Positions 1 to 7,378 are shown, numbered from the stretch's first letter. The stretch: DNA of 16,674 nt from Rhodospirillales bacterium (GCA_013204125.1 JABMOP010000142.1:1-16674); one strand, 5' to 3'. Notes: generated by a model not told the origin, from the sequence alone. Translations and numbers: made by a program.

Positions 1-657
1 GGTTACATGCGCGCCTTTGACGCAATCGACCTTGCCATCTTGCTCCGTCTCGACGCTGCCGCCGATGAAGCATTTATTGAAACGATGAAGGTTCTTGTAC
101 CAAACGCGGGGTTTGGTTTTGTATTCCGGATGCATTTCCTCCAGGCCTTCGGCTTCGATGGTTTTTTGCATTGATGGGTCTTCGGCTTTGACGGCGCGGA
201 GCGCGCCCGAGGCGCAGACCGTCACGGCGCGGGGTTCCTCCCAGCCGTCGTCCAGCAGATGGGCATCGAAAATCCAGGCTTGCGGAATTTTCAATTCGTC
301 GTTCCACCAGATGGCGCCGTAGGGGCAGGCGTCGACCAGTTGGGTCTGGCCCTTGGATTTGACCGGATCGATAATGACAATGCCATCGCCGCGTTTTGTG
401 ACGGCGCCATTTTCCGCAGCCGCGATGCACGGCGCATCGTCGCAATGCTGGCACATGACCGGCAGGAAAGCGATATCCATCATCGGTGATTTGCCGCGCT
501 CGTTCGCTTCGATCCTGATCCATTTATGACCGTGCTTGGGCATTTCTTCGGCGTAGCCGGGGAAGGCGTTGCCGACATGCTCGTCGTGGCAGGCGAGGAC
601 GCAAACATTGCAATTGGTGCAATTGGCGACATCGACGATTAAATTCCATTTGCTCAT
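1..657 (-). CDS. Iron-sulfur subunit of a transhydroxylase/resorcinol-hydroxylase-type molybdoenzyme (C-terminus missing)
   Basis: This frame is open from an ATG at 657 to the left edge (219 residues seen), so the C-terminus is cut off by the window. It is a DmsB/PhsB-like electron-transfer subunit. C13-C16-C19-C23 form the first ferredoxin motif, C69-C72-C77 the second, and C111 (DACPYGA) and C148 follow. By recalled alignment it matches the small subunit of Pelobacter pyrogallol-phloroglucinol transhydroxylase closely, including the TKPRVWYKNLHRF segment near 181-193 and the start of a C-terminal beta domain (GKV-x5-GAHV). Its role would be to pass electrons to or from the molybdenum subunit encoded just upstream. 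The start is supported by GGGAGG at 665-670, 13 nt after the large-subunit stop. Oddity: three cysteines expected in the fourth motif are W128, D131 and A144, so one of the family's three clusters is probably absent and C23 is left unpaired. Confidence 0.88.
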   Translation of the reverse strand, partial: MSKWNLIVDVANCTNCNVCVLACHDEHVGNAFPGYAEEMPKHGHKWIRIEANERGKSPMMDIAFLPVMCQHCDDAPCIAAAENGAVTKRGDGIVIIDPVKSKGQTQLVDACPYGAIWWNDELKIPQAWIFDAHLLDDGWEEPRAVTVCASGALRAVKAEDPSMQKTIEAEGLEEMHPEYKTKPRVWYKNLHRFNKCFIGGSVETEQDGKVDCVKGAHVT

Positions 658-670
658 TTCAATGCCTCCC

Positions 671-3600
671 TTATTCGGCCGCGACGGCGGCGGGCGCCCG
701 CGTGATTTCGATGGAACCGTCCCACAATTCAACTTCTACCTGAGCGCAAGACGCGCCCATCGAATGGCCTTGTTTGAATTGTGATTTCGGCGGCGTTAGA
801 AGGTTCAGGCAACCGCCCCGGTCGAGCGAATTTCCGGGCTCGCCCATCGGGTCATAGGTGGCGCAGCTTTCGAAGCCGTGGATGACGCCGTTCGGCAACC
901 GCCCGGTTACTTTTGCGGCGCACAATACGGCGCCCCGGTCGTTGTAGACTTTAACCAGGTCACGGCCTTTGATACCGCGCGCCGCCGCGTCTTCGGCATT
1001 GAGGCGGATCACCCAATATTTATAGCCGTCCACTTCGATGCGGTGGTCTTCGATGGAATTCAAATAACTATCCTTGCCATCGCCTTGGGTGTGGAACGAA
1101 AAACGCGGATGCGGGGTCAGCATCTGCAACGGATATTTGGCGGTCCAGGCGGCGTTGCCGGGGCCTTCTTCGTGGGTCTGGTATTTGACGATGGGAGGGC
1201 GTTCGGGGTCTTCGGCGTCGAACCGTTTGAGGCTCTGGCACTCAAATTCGATCTTACCCGATTGGGTTTGTAGCCCTTTCAAATATTCTTCCGAATAATC
1301 CGACGGCAGGGGCATTGGTTCGGGCACATCTTTTTTGCGGCCTTCGTAGAACCAGCGCCACGAAACTTTATCCCGCAATTCCTTGGGGTTGGCCGGAACC
1401 ATCACATAGCCTTTGCGGATGAAATCCTTCCACTTGACGATTTTCGGCAAATCCGAAGCTTCGAATTCACGCTTCACCCAATCCAATTCGCCCATGCCTT
1501 CGGAATAATAGGCGCTGAGCCCCATCCGTTTACAGATCTCGACAAAGATATTGTAGTCGGATTTAGATTCGCCCATCGGCTTGATGACCTGGTGTTGGAA
1601 GACGACGACCCGGTGGTTGAGCTGCGTCTGGCCGTGATAGGCATAGCCGCCAAGCGCCGCCCATTCGGAAATATCGGGGCGTTCTATATTGGTGCAGGCG
1701 GGCAAGATAACGTCGGCGAATTTTGATTCGCCTTCGTGCCAGATCGATTGATTGACGACGAATTCAAGTTCCGGCGAGCGGTACATATCTATGTGGCGAT
1801 TACTGTCGGGCATGGTGCCGAGGATCGAGCCGCCGTATTTATACAGCATCTTCACCTTGGAATAGCCGGGTTTCGGATAGCTGATCTTGTTGAATTGCGC
1901 TTCGATGGATTTGCCGTCCCAGATATAGCCTTCGGCCTTGCCGGTGAGGATGGCTTCGGGAAGTTGCAAACGCGGGATTTGCTGTTCGACCGTGTTGACC
2001 GACGGCAATTGCGGCATCCGTTGATAGAGTTCCACCGACATCGCTGTGTGGTGCAAATCGCCCGACATGCCGCCTTCGGCGTAGCCCGGGAAATAGAAAT
2101 TGGCATCGACTGGCGTGCCCCATTGCAGATTGCCCATATTGACGCCCGGCTTGCCGATGCCCTGCATGGCGATCAAGCAGACCATCGAGCGCGCCCATTG
2201 CAAACCGGATGCGTTGCGGCACGCGCCGCCGTGGCCGTTGCCCCAACCGCCGGCGCCTAAATAGGTTTTCTTGGTGCCCCAATTGCGGGCCAGCGCGCGC
2301 ACGGTTTTGGCCGGAACGCCGGTTTCGCCTTCCTGCCATTCGGGGGTTTTGGCGATGCCGTCGTCTTCGCCCATGATATAGGCGCGCCAGACATCGAAGC
2401 CCAAGGTCTTGGTTTCGACAAAATCTTTGTCGTACAGCCCTTCGGTAATCCAAACCTGGGCGATCGCCAGCGCCATAGCCGCATCGGTGGTCGGTTTCGG
2501 CGCGATCCATTTGCCGCCCAGCAATTGAGCGGATTCGTTGAAATAGGGATCGATATGGACAACTTCGATGCCCGCTTCGGCAAGCCATTGACGGCGCACG
2601 GTGCCTTCGAGCGCGCCGTAGGAGCCGGATGTGGCTTCCGGGTTGGCCGACCAGAAAACAATCATTTCTGATTCTTGCAGGCAGTCTTCGACGCCGCCAT
2701 AGGTTTCGCACTGGCCGACGCGCAAAGATTGGCCCCAATGATGCACAGCGCCCCAATACCAGCCTTCCCAGCTATCAGGGTTGTGGTGAACGCGGGTCAT
2801 GCCGATGGCGTTGATGAAACGGAATGCAGCCGAAAGGTAATAGCCGATATTGCCCCAGGTGTGGTGCGAGCCGTGGCTCAGCGCGATGGCGCCCGGCCCA
2901 TGTTCGGTTTTCATGCGTTTAATTTCGCCGGCGACGATATCCAGGGCTTCGTCCCAAGATATGCGCTCGTATCCCGATACGCCCCGGTTTTGTGGATTGC
3001 GTTCGCCGTTGGGGTCGAAATCCACGCGCTTCATCGGATAGAGCAATCTATCGGGTGAATAGATCATCGATTTCCAGTTTTGCCCATGCGGCGCGATGGA
3101 CGTTTTGCGAGGCGGGGTAAAGGTCTTGCCCTTGGCTTCGATCGACCAGGATTCCGGATCGCTATCGGAAAACGTAATTGGCGTCATGCGGATGATCTTG
3201 CCGTCTTTTTCATAAACGAAGACCGGCCCGCCATTTGTCATATTGGTATAACGGGTGACGCCCTTGCCCATGTCGATGCCGTATTTCCAACCCAAAGATT
3301 GGGTCATCATCACGGTTTGCGCGAACCACAGGGTGTGCTCGTCCTCGCCGTCCAGGGACAAGTTGAAATCTTTCATGGCGTTGATCTGTTCAAGCTGATC
3401 GATCGGCGGCATCAATAAATGTGCGCCAATTTCGGCGGTCTTGAAGGTCAGCACCACTTCCGGATCATTTGCCAGCCCGGCGCCCGATGAGATGCGGCCG
3501 TCCTTGAATTTAAACCAGCGCCCAACTTTGCCGTCTTTGGTGCGCAATTGCGCCGTCAGGTTCTTTTCTTTGATGCGGCTGCGAAAAGCGGGATAAATCA

Positions 3601-3673
3601 ACGCGCTCCACCACAAAAGAAGACGCATACCAAAGAGGATTAGAGATAACTTTATGGCTTCCATCTGGTGCAT
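671..3673 (-). CDS. Molybdopterin oxidoreductase large subunit, pyrogallol transhydroxylase / resorcinol hydroxylase type, with membrane anchor and SCP2-like N-terminus
   Basis: A 1000-residue DMSO-reductase-family catalytic subunit. From about residue 140 onward it follows the Pelobacter transhydroxylase (about 875 aa) nearly end to end as I recall that sequence. Landmarks are GGPVFVYEKDGKIIRMTP, NPDSWEGW, FYFPGYAEGG and DRGGCLNLLTP. Residues matching its molybdenum ligand and catalytic site are all present: H270 (His144), D300 (Asp174), S301 (Ser175, Mo ligand) and Y531 (Tyr404). This suggests an active hydroxylase or transhydroxylase acting on a polyhydroxylated phenol. The extra N-terminus has a hydrophobic helix (about 8-28) and then about 90 residues with an SCP2-like pattern (FKFKDGRISSG; DPEVVLTF; LSLDGED). 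There is no Tat signal, so the protein is probably anchored facing the cytoplasm. The start could be M1 or M4; AAGGGA lies 2 or 11 nt upstream respectively. It is translated just ahead of the iron-sulfur subunit. Confidence 0.92.
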   Translation of the reverse strand: MHQMEAIKLSLILFGMRLLLWWSALIYPAFRSRIKEKNLTAQLRTKDGKVGRWFKFKDGRISSGAGLANDPEVVLTFKTAEIGAHLLMPPIDQLEQINAMKDFNLSLDGEDEHTLWFAQTVMMTQSLGWKYGIDMGKGVTRYTNMTNGGPVFVYEKDGKIIRMTPITFSDSDPESWSIEAKGKTFTPPRKTSIAPHGQNWKSMIYSPDRLLYPMKRVDFDPNGERNPQNRGVSGYERISWDEALDIVAGEIKRMKTEHGPGAIALSHGSHHTWGNIGYYLSAAFRFINAIGMTRVHHNPDSWEGWYWGAVHHWGQSLRVGQCETYGGVEDCLQESEMIVFWSANPEATSGSYGALEGTVRRQWLAEAGIEVVHIDPYFNESAQLLGGKWIAPKPTTDAAMALAIAQVWITEGLYDKDFVETKTLGFDVWRAYIMGEDDGIAKTPEWQEGETGVPAKTVRALARNWGTKKTYLGAGGWGNGHGGACRNASGLQWARSMVCLIAMQGIGKPGVNMGNLQWGTPVDANFYFPGYAEGGMSGDLHHTAMSVELYQRMPQLPSVNTVEQQIPRLQLPEAILTGKAEGYIWDGKSIEAQFNKISYPKPGYSKVKMLYKYGGSILGTMPDSNRHIDMYRSPELEFVVNQSIWHEGESKFADVILPACTNIERPDISEWAALGGYAYHGQTQLNHRVVVFQHQVIKPMGESKSDYNIFVEICKRMGLSAYYSEGMGELDWVKREFEASDLPKIVKWKDFIRKGYVMVPANPKELRDKVSWRWFYEGRKKDVPEPMPLPSDYSEEYLKGLQTQSGKIEFECQSLKRFDAEDPERPPIVKYQTHEEGPGNAAWTAKYPLQMLTPHPRFSFHTQGDGKDSYLNSIEDHRIEVDGYKYWVIRLNAEDAAARGIKGRDLVKVYNDRGAVLCAAKVTGRLPNGVIHGFESCATYDPMGEPGNSLDRGGCLNLLTPPKSQFKQGHSMGASCAQVEVELWDGSIEITRAPAAVAAE

Positions 3674-3826
3674 TGTCCCTTATTTGGTTTTTGGACCTGA
3701 ATTGATTTTTAATGGCGATATTTCACTCTAAATGGAAACACTTAAACACCGGATTCTCAAGCGGTAGTTTGCCGTCCGGCATCGCCTTTCCTAAATCAGA
3801 CGGAATTGTGGAAATTTGGTTTATAT

Positions 3827-3892
3827 TTTCCGCCAAGACGGGTTGCTGCGGCTGCTCTCGATCACAGCGGCACGCCCGCAAATCGGCGGAAA
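3827..3892. repeat. Long imperfect stem-loop between the 105-aa gene and the molybdoenzyme gene
   Basis: TTTCCGCC (3827-3834) pairs exactly with GGCGGAAA (3885-3892). Inside it CGGG (3839-3842) pairs with CCCG (3875-3878), TGC (3844-3846) with GCA (3870-3872), and GCTG (3851-3854) with CAGC (3865-3868), around a 10-nt loop. No T-run follows on either strand, so it is not a normal intrinsic terminator. In the leftward transcript it would begin 11 nt after the 105-aa stop codon and about 150 nt before the large-subunit start, which would suit an mRNA processing or stability element. Confidence 0.45.
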
Positions 3893-3903
3893 TTTAAAAG
3901 GAT

Positions 3904-4221
3904 TTATTTAAAGCGGGCTTTGCGGGCTTCTTCGATCTTGGCTTGAGTTTGCTTGACCCCGGCGAGAAGCTTGGCTTCTTCCCTGGCCTTTTGGCGGGCT
4001 TCCAGGCTGGGGGAAACCCATTTATCTTTTTGTTCCTTGCCGCCGATAACTTCGACAACTTTGACGGCTTCAAACTCGCCTCCGGCATCCATATCCTGCG
4101 CTTTCAAAAGCGCGGTGCCGAGAGCGTTTGCGTCAAATTTTCTGTGCGGTGTCCATTTATTTTCCTTCAAAATAAGGATGCCGATAAACGAAGTGCCGCC
4201 CGATTGTGTTTCGCTGCTCAT
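3904..4221 (-). CDS. Hypothetical 105-aa protein
   Basis: I do not recognise a family. The product starts MSSETQSGGTSFIGILILKE, continues with a soluble-looking alpha/beta part (a GGKEQKDKWVSPS segment follows), and ends in a strongly charged, alanine/lysine-rich helix over about the last 30 residues that could be a coiled coil. There is no signal peptide or membrane segment. The ATG at 4221 is chosen over an in-frame GTG at 4245; the GTG form would add eight residues, and neither has a textbook ribosome-binding site. It lies between the flavoprotein group and the molybdoenzyme genes on the same strand, 79 nt after the zinc-ribbon gene, so it may belong to the same transcript. Steady codon use and a compositionally normal product argue that it is a real gene. 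Confidence 0.6.
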   Translation of the reverse strand: MSSETQSGGTSFIGILILKENKWTPHRKFDANALGTALLKAQDMDAGGEFEAVKVVEVIGGKEQKDKWVSPSLEARQKAREEAKLLAGVKQTQAKIEEARKARFK

Positions 4222-4300
4222 GGATAAGGCTCTCAATTCCTGCACAAATACACCATTTAGAACAATGATATGGTTATTTGATATATGGATTTAAAGAGGA

Positions 4301-4483
4301 TTAGGGGTGGTTTTTTTCTAGGGATTCGCGGTAACGGGCGAGGGCTTCTTCAAAGGCGCGCACCTCGCCGTCCGGGACCTCCAGGCCGCATTCGTAACAG
4401 GTGTTGGTCATGCGGTCGAACCAGCGGCTGGCGCAGTCTTCGCAGCCGAGTTCAGGGGCGCCGGCGGGGTTGGTGAAGATCAT
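4301..4483 (-). CDS. Small zinc-ribbon-like protein (60 aa)
   Basis: A 60-residue protein with two CxxC knuckles, C14/C17 (CEDC) and C29/C32 (CYEC), separated by 11 residues, followed by an acidic helix. This spacing fits a four-cysteine zinc ribbon or, less likely, a rubredoxin-like iron site. The ATG at 4483 overlaps the TGA of the preceding 148-aa gene by four bases (ATGA), a typical translational-coupling arrangement. An upstream in-frame GTG at 4489 is less likely. Coupling to the 148-aa gene and to the flavoprotein upstream suggests the two small proteins work as a pair with the flavoenzyme, as subunits, cofactor-insertion factors or electron carriers. No named family is claimed. Confidence 0.7.
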   Translation of the reverse strand: MIFTNPAGAPELGCEDCASRWFDRMTNTCYECGLEVPDGEVRAFEEALARYRESLEKNHP

Positions 4484-4926
4484 CGACACGGTCCCAAAAA
4501 TGACAGCCCGACGCTTTCTAAAAATTCAAAATAACCGGCGTCTTCCAGATCGTCGCGGCCGATCATGAAGTAGAGCATCATTTTCCCTCGTTTGCTCCTG
4601 GATGACAGCCGCTTGGCCAGATTGTCGGCGCTCGCCCCCTTAAGTGCGTCCAGGGTTTCCCCATCGACCATGAACAGGAGATCGGTATTGGTGCCGGCGA
4701 GGGCAAAGGGCTGAGTGCTGACCGCCACGCCATTTTCTTGGGTGGTCCACACCATCATCTCGCCGCCGAGCTTGGAGATCGGCGTGGCAAGATTATTATT
4801 GGCGACGACGCCGATACGCCCGCCCGGTGCGATCGACGTAAAAGCTGCCGCGCAACGGTCCAGCATTTCGGCCCAGACATCCCTGTCGGCGAACATATGC
4901 GTCGGGTCCGAAACGGCTTGATCCAT
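4480..4926 (-). CDS. Hypothetical 148-aa protein coupled to the flavoprotein
   Basis: No family recognised. The protein is soluble, with no signal peptide. It has an N-terminal helix (to about 30), a middle with GGRIGVVANNNLATPISKLGGEMMVWTT, and a conserved-looking tail (GKMMLYFMIGRDDLEDAGYFEFLESVGLSFLG; pieces at about 113-145). Only two cysteines (25 and 147) are present, so a cluster of its own is unlikely. The ATG lies 3 nt after the flavoprotein stop, with GCAGGAT overlapping the end of that gene, and the 3' end overlaps the zinc-ribbon start. The tight coupling implies a partner or subunit role for the OYE-type enzyme. Confidence 0.75.
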   Translation of the reverse strand: MDQAVSDPTHMFADRDVWAEMLDRCAAAFTSIAPGGRIGVVANNNLATPISKLGGEMMVWTTQENGVAVSTQPFALAGTNTDLLFMVDGETLDALKGASADNLAKRLSSRSKRGKMMLYFMIGRDDLEDAGYFEFLESVGLSFLGPCR

Positions 4927-4929
4927 GTT

Positions 4930-6900
4930 CTATATCCTGCAACCGAGCCGGTAGCCCGAATGGATGGCCTGGGTCAGATCGCCGACCACCAGCGCATCAC
5001 CCGCCCCGTGCAATTCGTCGATCATCCATTGGGTTTCTTGGAACAGGGCTTGGGCGGGGCGGATCGGCATGGCGGCGATAATCGTGCCCGCCTCGATCAC
5101 CTGTTTGTTGCCGTCGCCATCGGTGACCTGGACGCGGCCGGTGGAAATCTCGTCGATCGAAACGCCGGTCACCGTACCGATGCCAAGCTCCTTGATCCAC
5201 GATGTGTGCCGCCATTTCCAGGTCGGCGCCACGTCGAAACCGAGACGCCGATGCGCGTCGATGATGGTCACATCCCTGCCGCCGCTCCGGAGTTTTTCGG
5301 CCAGGGTCAAGCCGACCTTGCCGCCGCCGAGGATGGCGACGCTACCGTCGACTTTGATCCGTCCCGCCGCTACTTCGAAGGCATCGAGCACCAGGGCGCC
5401 GCCGGTGATCGGCAGGGCGGCAAGATCGACGAGCGAACCCGTGGCGATGACGATGGCGTCGAATTCGTGCAACATGCCGCGCATCATCTTAGGCGTCGGT
5501 TCGGTATTCAAGCGAACTTCGATGCCGAGTTTATCGGCCATCACCTCGTAATAGGAAACGATCTTGGCCAAATCTTCCGGATGGGCGATATCGTTGGCGG
5601 CATAGCTTCTAAGGGCGCCGCCAATAGCTGAGCTTTTTTCAAAAATGGTGACGTCGTGGCCGCGCCCGCGTGCTGCGATGGCCGCTTCCATGCCGGCGGG
5701 TCCGGCGCCGATGACCATGACGCGTTTTTTCACCACCGCCGGCGTGACATGGTATTCGGGCTCCACTTCGTGGCCGAGCGCCGGGTTGATGGTGCAGCTA
5801 TAGGGCAGGTCGCGGAACATGCGCGACAAACAGTTGAGCGAGCCGACGCAGACTTTGGCCTCGTTCAATCGCTCTTCGCGCGCTTTATGGACCAACTCGG
5901 GATCGGCAAGCAGCGGCCGGCACACTTCCCAGAAATCAAAATCGCCGTTTTCGATGCAGGCGTTGGCCATCACCGGATCGGGCAGGCGCACACCGAAGGC
6001 CACCGGCATACCCGGCAGCATCTCCTTGGCGCGGCGGGCGAGGCGATTCCAATGACCAGGCTCGACGTCGCGGCCGATAGAGCTTTCCGGCGCTTCCTGC
6101 CAGCCGACGGTGACGGACAGCATATCCATGCCGCTTGTCGCCGCGATGCGGATGGTCTCGAAACATTCATCTTCCGAATTGCCGCCCCATTGGTCCATCA
6201 GTTCGGCGCCGTTGAGGCGCACGATCAACGGCTGTGCATCGCCGATGGCTTCCTTGGTTTCCGAAATCAATTCGCGCATGAAACGCGCGCGGTTTTCGAT
6301 GGAGCCGCCATATTCGTCGGTGCGCTGGTTGGTAAAACTGGACAGGAAATTAGCCAGTAAATAACCCATGAAGCTGGTCAACTCGACGCCATCGAAACCG
6401 GCCTTGATGGCGCGCTTGGCGGCAGCGGCGTGCTGGGCGATACATTCCCTGATCTGTTCCTTGGTCATTTCGCGGGGCGGGCGGAAATGGGGCAGGGTCT
6501 GCGGCACTTCCGAGGGCTGCACGCAGTATCCGAGATCGATGCCGCCATAGCGCCCGGCATGGAGGATCTGCTGAATGGCGACGGCGCCGTTGTCGTGGAT
6601 ATAGCCGGCGATGGTCTCGAAGCCGGGCAGGAACTTGTCGTCATAAAGGGCGATCTGCGAATAATAGGCCTTGCCCTCGCCGAGCGGGTCGGGATAGGCG
6701 CCCTGATTTGTGATCATGCCGCACCCGGTCCCGGCGATCACCTTGGTGCGCGCCAATTCGCGCGGTGTAATGAAGCCGTCCGTCGTGTTGAAATTGGAAA
6801 CGCAGCAGGCGCCGTATTTGACCCGGTTGGAAAGGGTGAAGCGCCCAAATTTGGTTTCTTCGAAAAGTTTCGCCAAGCTGGGGGAAGACCGGTCGGCCAT
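4930..6900 (-). CDS. NADH:flavin oxidoreductase / 2,4-dienoyl-CoA reductase / trimethylamine dehydrogenase-type iron-sulfur flavoprotein
   Basis: A 656-residue two-part enzyme of usual family length. Residues 1 to about 340 form an OYE-like FMN barrel (HAGR 114-117; TDEYGGSIENRARF about 194-207). A cluster-binding loop follows, then a Rossmann FAD site (GAGPAG 398-403) and a second dinucleotide site (GGGKVG 525-530), closing with a GD-x3-AIHSGY tail. The family passes electrons between NAD(P)H, FAD, a [4Fe-4S] cluster and FMN. Oddities: the cluster motif reads C351-x2-S354-x2-C357-x11-C369, with serine at the usual second cysteine, and the usual HxxH-type active-site stretch before GYLL is T-S-F-M. 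The substrate is therefore probably not the classical one. It leads a three-gene leftward unit, and oxidation or reduction of a quinone/quinol intermediate of the neighbouring pathway is an inference. Confidence 0.93.
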   Translation of the reverse strand: MADRSSPSLAKLFEETKFGRFTLSNRVKYGACCVSNFNTTDGFITPRELARTKVIAGTGCGMITNQGAYPDPLGEGKAYYSQIALYDDKFLPGFETIAGYIHDNGAVAIQQILHAGRYGGIDLGYCVQPSEVPQTLPHFRPPREMTKEQIRECIAQHAAAAKRAIKAGFDGVELTSFMGYLLANFLSSFTNQRTDEYGGSIENRARFMRELISETKEAIGDAQPLIVRLNGAELMDQWGGNSEDECFETIRIAATSGMDMLSVTVGWQEAPESSIGRDVEPGHWNRLARRAKEMLPGMPVAFGVRLPDPVMANACIENGDFDFWEVCRPLLADPELVHKAREERLNEAKVCVGSLNCLSRMFRDLPYSCTINPALGHEVEPEYHVTPAVVKKRVMVIGAGPAGMEAAIAARGRGHDVTIFEKSSAIGGALRSYAANDIAHPEDLAKIVSYYEVMADKLGIEVRLNTEPTPKMMRGMLHEFDAIVIATGSLVDLAALPITGGALVLDAFEVAAGRIKVDGSVAILGGGKVGLTLAEKLRSGGRDVTIIDAHRRLGFDVAPTWKWRHTSWIKELGIGTVTGVSIDEISTGRVQVTDGDGNKQVIEAGTIIAAMPIRPAQALFQETQWMIDELHGAGDALVVGDLTQAIHSGYRLGCRI

Positions 6901-7001
6901 TAAGGGGCATCCTCTCAGGGGGTCAATGGGACAATTGCGCTGGGCGATGAAGGCCCCGCGCGCGTAACCTGATGAATTTTAAGGAACCCCCCGCTCCGGT
7001 C

Positions 7002-7017
7002 TTTGACCCTTGTCAAA
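7002..7017. promoter_or_regulatory. Candidate CRP/FNR-family operator (TTTGAC-N4-GTCAAA)
   Basis: A perfect inverted repeat, TTTGAC CCTT GTCAAA, with 6-bp arms and a 4-bp spacer. It has the size and TTGA(Y)-N4-(R)TCAA layout of sites bound by FNR/FixK/DNR-type regulators. It lies about 100 bp upstream of the flavoprotein start. The regulator is not in the window, so the assignment is by shape only. Confidence 0.4.
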
Positions 7018-7064
7018 TGGGGGATCGCCGGCTACTCCCGGGTCGAAAAATTGGAATTTAATTC

Positions 7065-7093
7065 TTGATTCGACATGGCCATCTGCCTATCTC
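7065..7093 (+). promoter_or_regulatory. Weak sigma70-like promoter candidate for the rightward operon
   Basis: TTGATT (7065-7070) and TATCTC (7088-7093) are spaced by 17 bp and point toward the E1 alpha gene. The 10-bp palindrome TTACCGGTAA (7096-7105) sits where transcription would start, which suits a repressor site. If used, the leader would be about 280 nt and would contain both repeat arrays. Confidence 0.25.
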
Positions 7094-7177
7094 AGTTACC
7101 GGTAATTCGGGCCGGAAGACGTGTGCGGGCCAGGATCATTCTCCCTCCCTCTTGACGGGGGAAGGGAAGAAAATCGG

Positions 7178-7217
7178 AAATGATGACAAATGATGATGAA
7201 TGACGATGAATAACGAT
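7178..7217. repeat. Four tandem 10-bp direct repeats
   Basis: Units are AAATGATGAC (7178), AAATGATGAT (7188), GAATGACGAT (7198) and GAATAACGAT (7208): an exact 10-bp period with consensus RAATRAYGAY. The period is close to one DNA helical turn, so all units face the same side, which would suit cooperative protein binding or intrinsic bending. Confidence 0.7.
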
Positions 7218-7307
7218 GGTTTAAAAAACAAGTGTCGCATGTCGCGTGATCATGTTGTGGGTCCGTCTCCAAGCACACAAGGGATGGTATGGCCGGGCAC
7301 CCGCCTA

Positions 7308-7363
7308 TATGCTGTCTTTAACTTACAAACAAAAATATGCTGTCTTTAACTTACAAACAAAAA
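7308..7363. repeat. Perfect 28-bp tandem duplication upstream of the E1 alpha gene
   Basis: Two identical, directly abutting 28-bp copies at 7308-7335 and 7336-7363. Each begins TATGCTGTCTTTAACTTACA and ends in an A-run. The second copy ends 20 nt before the start codon and just before the ribosome-binding site. It is either a recent slippage duplication or a doubled regulatory or leader element. Confidence 0.92.
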
Positions 7364-7370
7364 TAAATAG

Positions 7371-7378
7371 AGGGGAGG
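7371..7378 (+). promoter_or_regulatory. Ribosome-binding site fixing the E1 alpha start
   Basis: AGGGGAGG lies 5 nt before the ATG at 7384. It decides this start over an upstream in-frame codon at 7246, whose extra residues would run through the tandem repeat. Confidence 0.85.

Noticed and set aside
4738..5631. Rightward open frame of 297 codons inside the flavoprotein gene
   Set aside because: It is antisense to a strongly conserved enzyme; the translation is low-complexity, rich in H/R/D/G, and has no ribosome-binding site. Long antisense frames are expected in GC-rich coding DNA.
7178..7363. CRISPR array or insertion-sequence ends
   Set aside because: The repeats are directly abutting, without spacers or transposase, and the two arrays have different units.
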